Shown here in pieces: positions 62,130-64,000 of a DNA stretch of 64,000 nucleotides. Origin of the DNA: Ancylostoma caninum (taxonomy: Eukaryota; Nematoda; Chromadorea; Rhabditida; Ancylostomatidae); contig JBAJFG010000454.1 in NCBI GenBank assembly GCA_037903475.1, positions 1,457,078 to 1,521,077 on the forward strand, given 5' to 3'. The position numbers and the translations under genes were made by a program. The notes under the pieces were generated by a model. It searched no databases. It saw only the letters and a list, made by a program, of their open reading frames with translations, and had not been told where the DNA came from. How positions within the stretch are numbered: the first letter of the stretch is position 1; every line of letters begins with the position of its first letter.

Positions 62130-62880
62130 CTAAAAAAGGGTGTCATTTTTTTCGTTGTTAGCTGAAAGTGCTCCTTCTAAACATGGCTCTTTTCATTAAT
62201 TCCAGAAAAGAATAGAAGATGAAAGGTTAGCTTTATCAGTAAACGTTTGCGCCCAACTCCAATTAAGAATCGTAGATCGAGAATCCTTTTAAATTGAGAT
62301 TTTCCCTGCTAAGGCTTTTGAATGGAACCTATGTAAGCAGGACTTGCATCTAATATTCAATTGAAATTCAATCCTGCAGACGGATCTCGGACCATTTCAT
62401 CGACCCCAAAGGGATAGGTTCACATGGTCCTGGGCCCAATAGCTTACTCGGCGGGGTGGAAATGTCGAACCATCACTTCACATCGAGGAGTATGTACACT
62501 ATGTATGGAACTTAAAAATAAATCAATGAATCCAGTTGCTTAGCGATGTATTCCATTCATTCCATTCACTGACATTTTGTTTTGGTTTTGTTACTATGAC
62601 TGAGAAAGGTTATCTTTTTTTTTTGAAGTTTTCTGCACCTGTACTCCTTTGGAACAAGCTACATTACCAACTGTGGAGCCATTTAAGAACGTTCTCGGGA
62701 CAAAATTAGATATTCTTGCTTTCAAATATCAAATATTTCGAATAAATCGAAAATTTTAAACGCTCCAGTAATACAAGCCATGTGAGTGCTGCATGAGAAA
62801 GAAGAAGAGTTCTAGAGGAGATTCACTGCTTTCTCATTCTCAAATATCTGAATGTTTAAATATTTTCCTAAATTATTAAC

Positions 62881-64000
62881 TACACTAGCGGCCGCGTAAT
62901 CTCAAAAATTTGCGCGATTTCGCGAGAAATCGCATACTTTGCGAGATTTCCCCATAACTTGGCTAAAAATTGCCTTTTTTGAAAACCAAACATACCACGG
63001 TGTTGTGCGTGTCGTCCTTTACTTATCTGCGGTGTCGGCTCCAGAAATGGGTCACTCGTTAACTTGCAGGCTTCGTGGCCCCTTTTTCCCGTGTGTTTTC
63101 CCTGTGGCACTCTACCACATGACCAATTATGACCAATTAACGCTTGATTTTCTAGTTAGAAACTAACGTTTCATGGAGAAGTCTTCCCCAAAAGATATTA
63201 TTCGAGTCTTACAGGTGAGTTCACAAGCATCATTTTGATATCTCACTCGGTTTCAAAATTTCAAAAAAAAATTTCATGCGACATTGGCTACGAATTGCAA
63301 ATTTTTTCGTGATTATCAATACAATTGAAGTGATTTCTTTATGGTAAGACAAGAAATCACTTCAATTATATTGACAGTCATATCCTGAGTTCCTTTCACC
63401 TAAGCAGTGTGACCTGCAAAAAAAATGTACTTGAACTGAATTCATTCCATAAATTGAAAAAAAATAGCCGATGTTCAAGAACATTTTCCTCGCAAGTGCT
63501 TAGGTGAAAGGAACTCAGAATATGAATATGGATATTACTTAAGTGATTTATTGTCTTACCATAAGGGAATCACGGAAATATTTACAATTCGTAGCCAATC
63601 GCCACATGAATTTTTTTTGAAATTTTGAAACCGAGTGAGATATCAAAATGATGCTTGTGAACTCACCTGTACGACTCGAATAATATCTGTTGGTGAAGAC
63701 TTCCCCAGGAAAAGTTAGTTTCTAACTAGAAAATCAAGCGTTAATTGGTCATAATTGGTCATGTGGTAGAGTGCCACAGGGGAAACACGCGGAAAAAAAG
63801 GGCCACACAGCCTGCAAGTTAACGAGTGACCCATTTTAGGAGCCGATACCGCAGATAAGTAAAGGACGACACGCACAACACCGTGGTATGTTTGGTTTTC
63901 AAAAAAGGCAATTTTTAGCCAAGTTATAGGGAAATCTCGCAAAGTATGCGATTTCTCGCGAAATCGCGCAAATTTTTGAGATTACGCGGCCGGTAGTGTA
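62881..64000. mobile_element. Foldback transposon with about 540-bp inverted arms
   Basis: The left arm from TACACTAGCGGCCGCGTAAT is repeated in reverse from the window end (TACACTACCGGCCGCGTAAT), about 95 percent alike for over 400 bp and more loosely to the centre near 63,450. Without the outer TA the ends read CACTA..TAGTG, so a CACTA-type or a TA-target element is possible. The right flank is outside the window and the target duplication cannot be checked. Each arm keeps a 75-codon frame (62,939-63,166 plus, 63,942-63,715 minus) with only a few substitutions. Confidence 0.85.

Noticed and set aside
1..64000. CRISPR arrays, operons, bacterial promoters or ribosome binding sites
   Set aside because: The sequence is eukaryotic, with spliced genes; no such features are expected or seen.

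Overview
The window reads as nuclear DNA of a parasitic strongylid-type (hookworm-like) nematode. Genes are broken into many short exons, with TTTCAG-type acceptors, some introns of only 35-60 bases, and long introns filled with repeats. The identifiable proteins are animal ones, and more than ten transposon or repeat copies lie between and inside the genes. The genus cannot be fixed from sequence alone. I reconstructed gene models by hand from reading frame, splice signals and intron phase.

Layout. 2.46-3.97 kb, minus: 3' part of an unrecognised multi-pass membrane protein. 10.49-16.41 kb, plus: a nischarin-like leucine-rich-repeat protein whose reading frame is broken by one missing base near 13,046. 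18.5-20.7 kb: a Tc1/mariner-type element split by a 1.29-kb hAT-type element with a perfect 8-bp target duplication. 22.8-32.5 kb, plus: a large, acidic, unrecognised gene of at least 20 exons, with a piggyBac-like element lodged at one exon edge. 32.5-46.4 kb: almost gene-free, holding MITEs, a second copy of the Tc1-type element, a small coding-like locus and a fragment of large-subunit rRNA. 46.5-53.3 kb, plus: an SLC22-like major-facilitator transporter with 13 coding exons whose introns carry an RTE-type LINE relic and a MITE. 54.6-56.5 kb: a second hAT-type element. 57.9-62.1 kb, minus: an amylase-fold protein of the SLC3/4F2hc (nematode ATGP) type that lacks catalytic residues; its 5' end is outside the window. 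62.9-64.0 kb: a long foldback element ending at the window edge.

The two transport-related genes (SLC22-like and SLC3-like) converge on the second hAT element. Nothing shows that they work together. The most unusual content is the transposon record: a nested insertion with an empty-site paralogue, a piggyBac-like element touching an exon, and a foldback element whose two arms both keep a 75-codon frame. Phase continuity strongly supports the SLC22 and SLC3 models and the core of the nischarin model. The large unknown gene has unresolved junctions.
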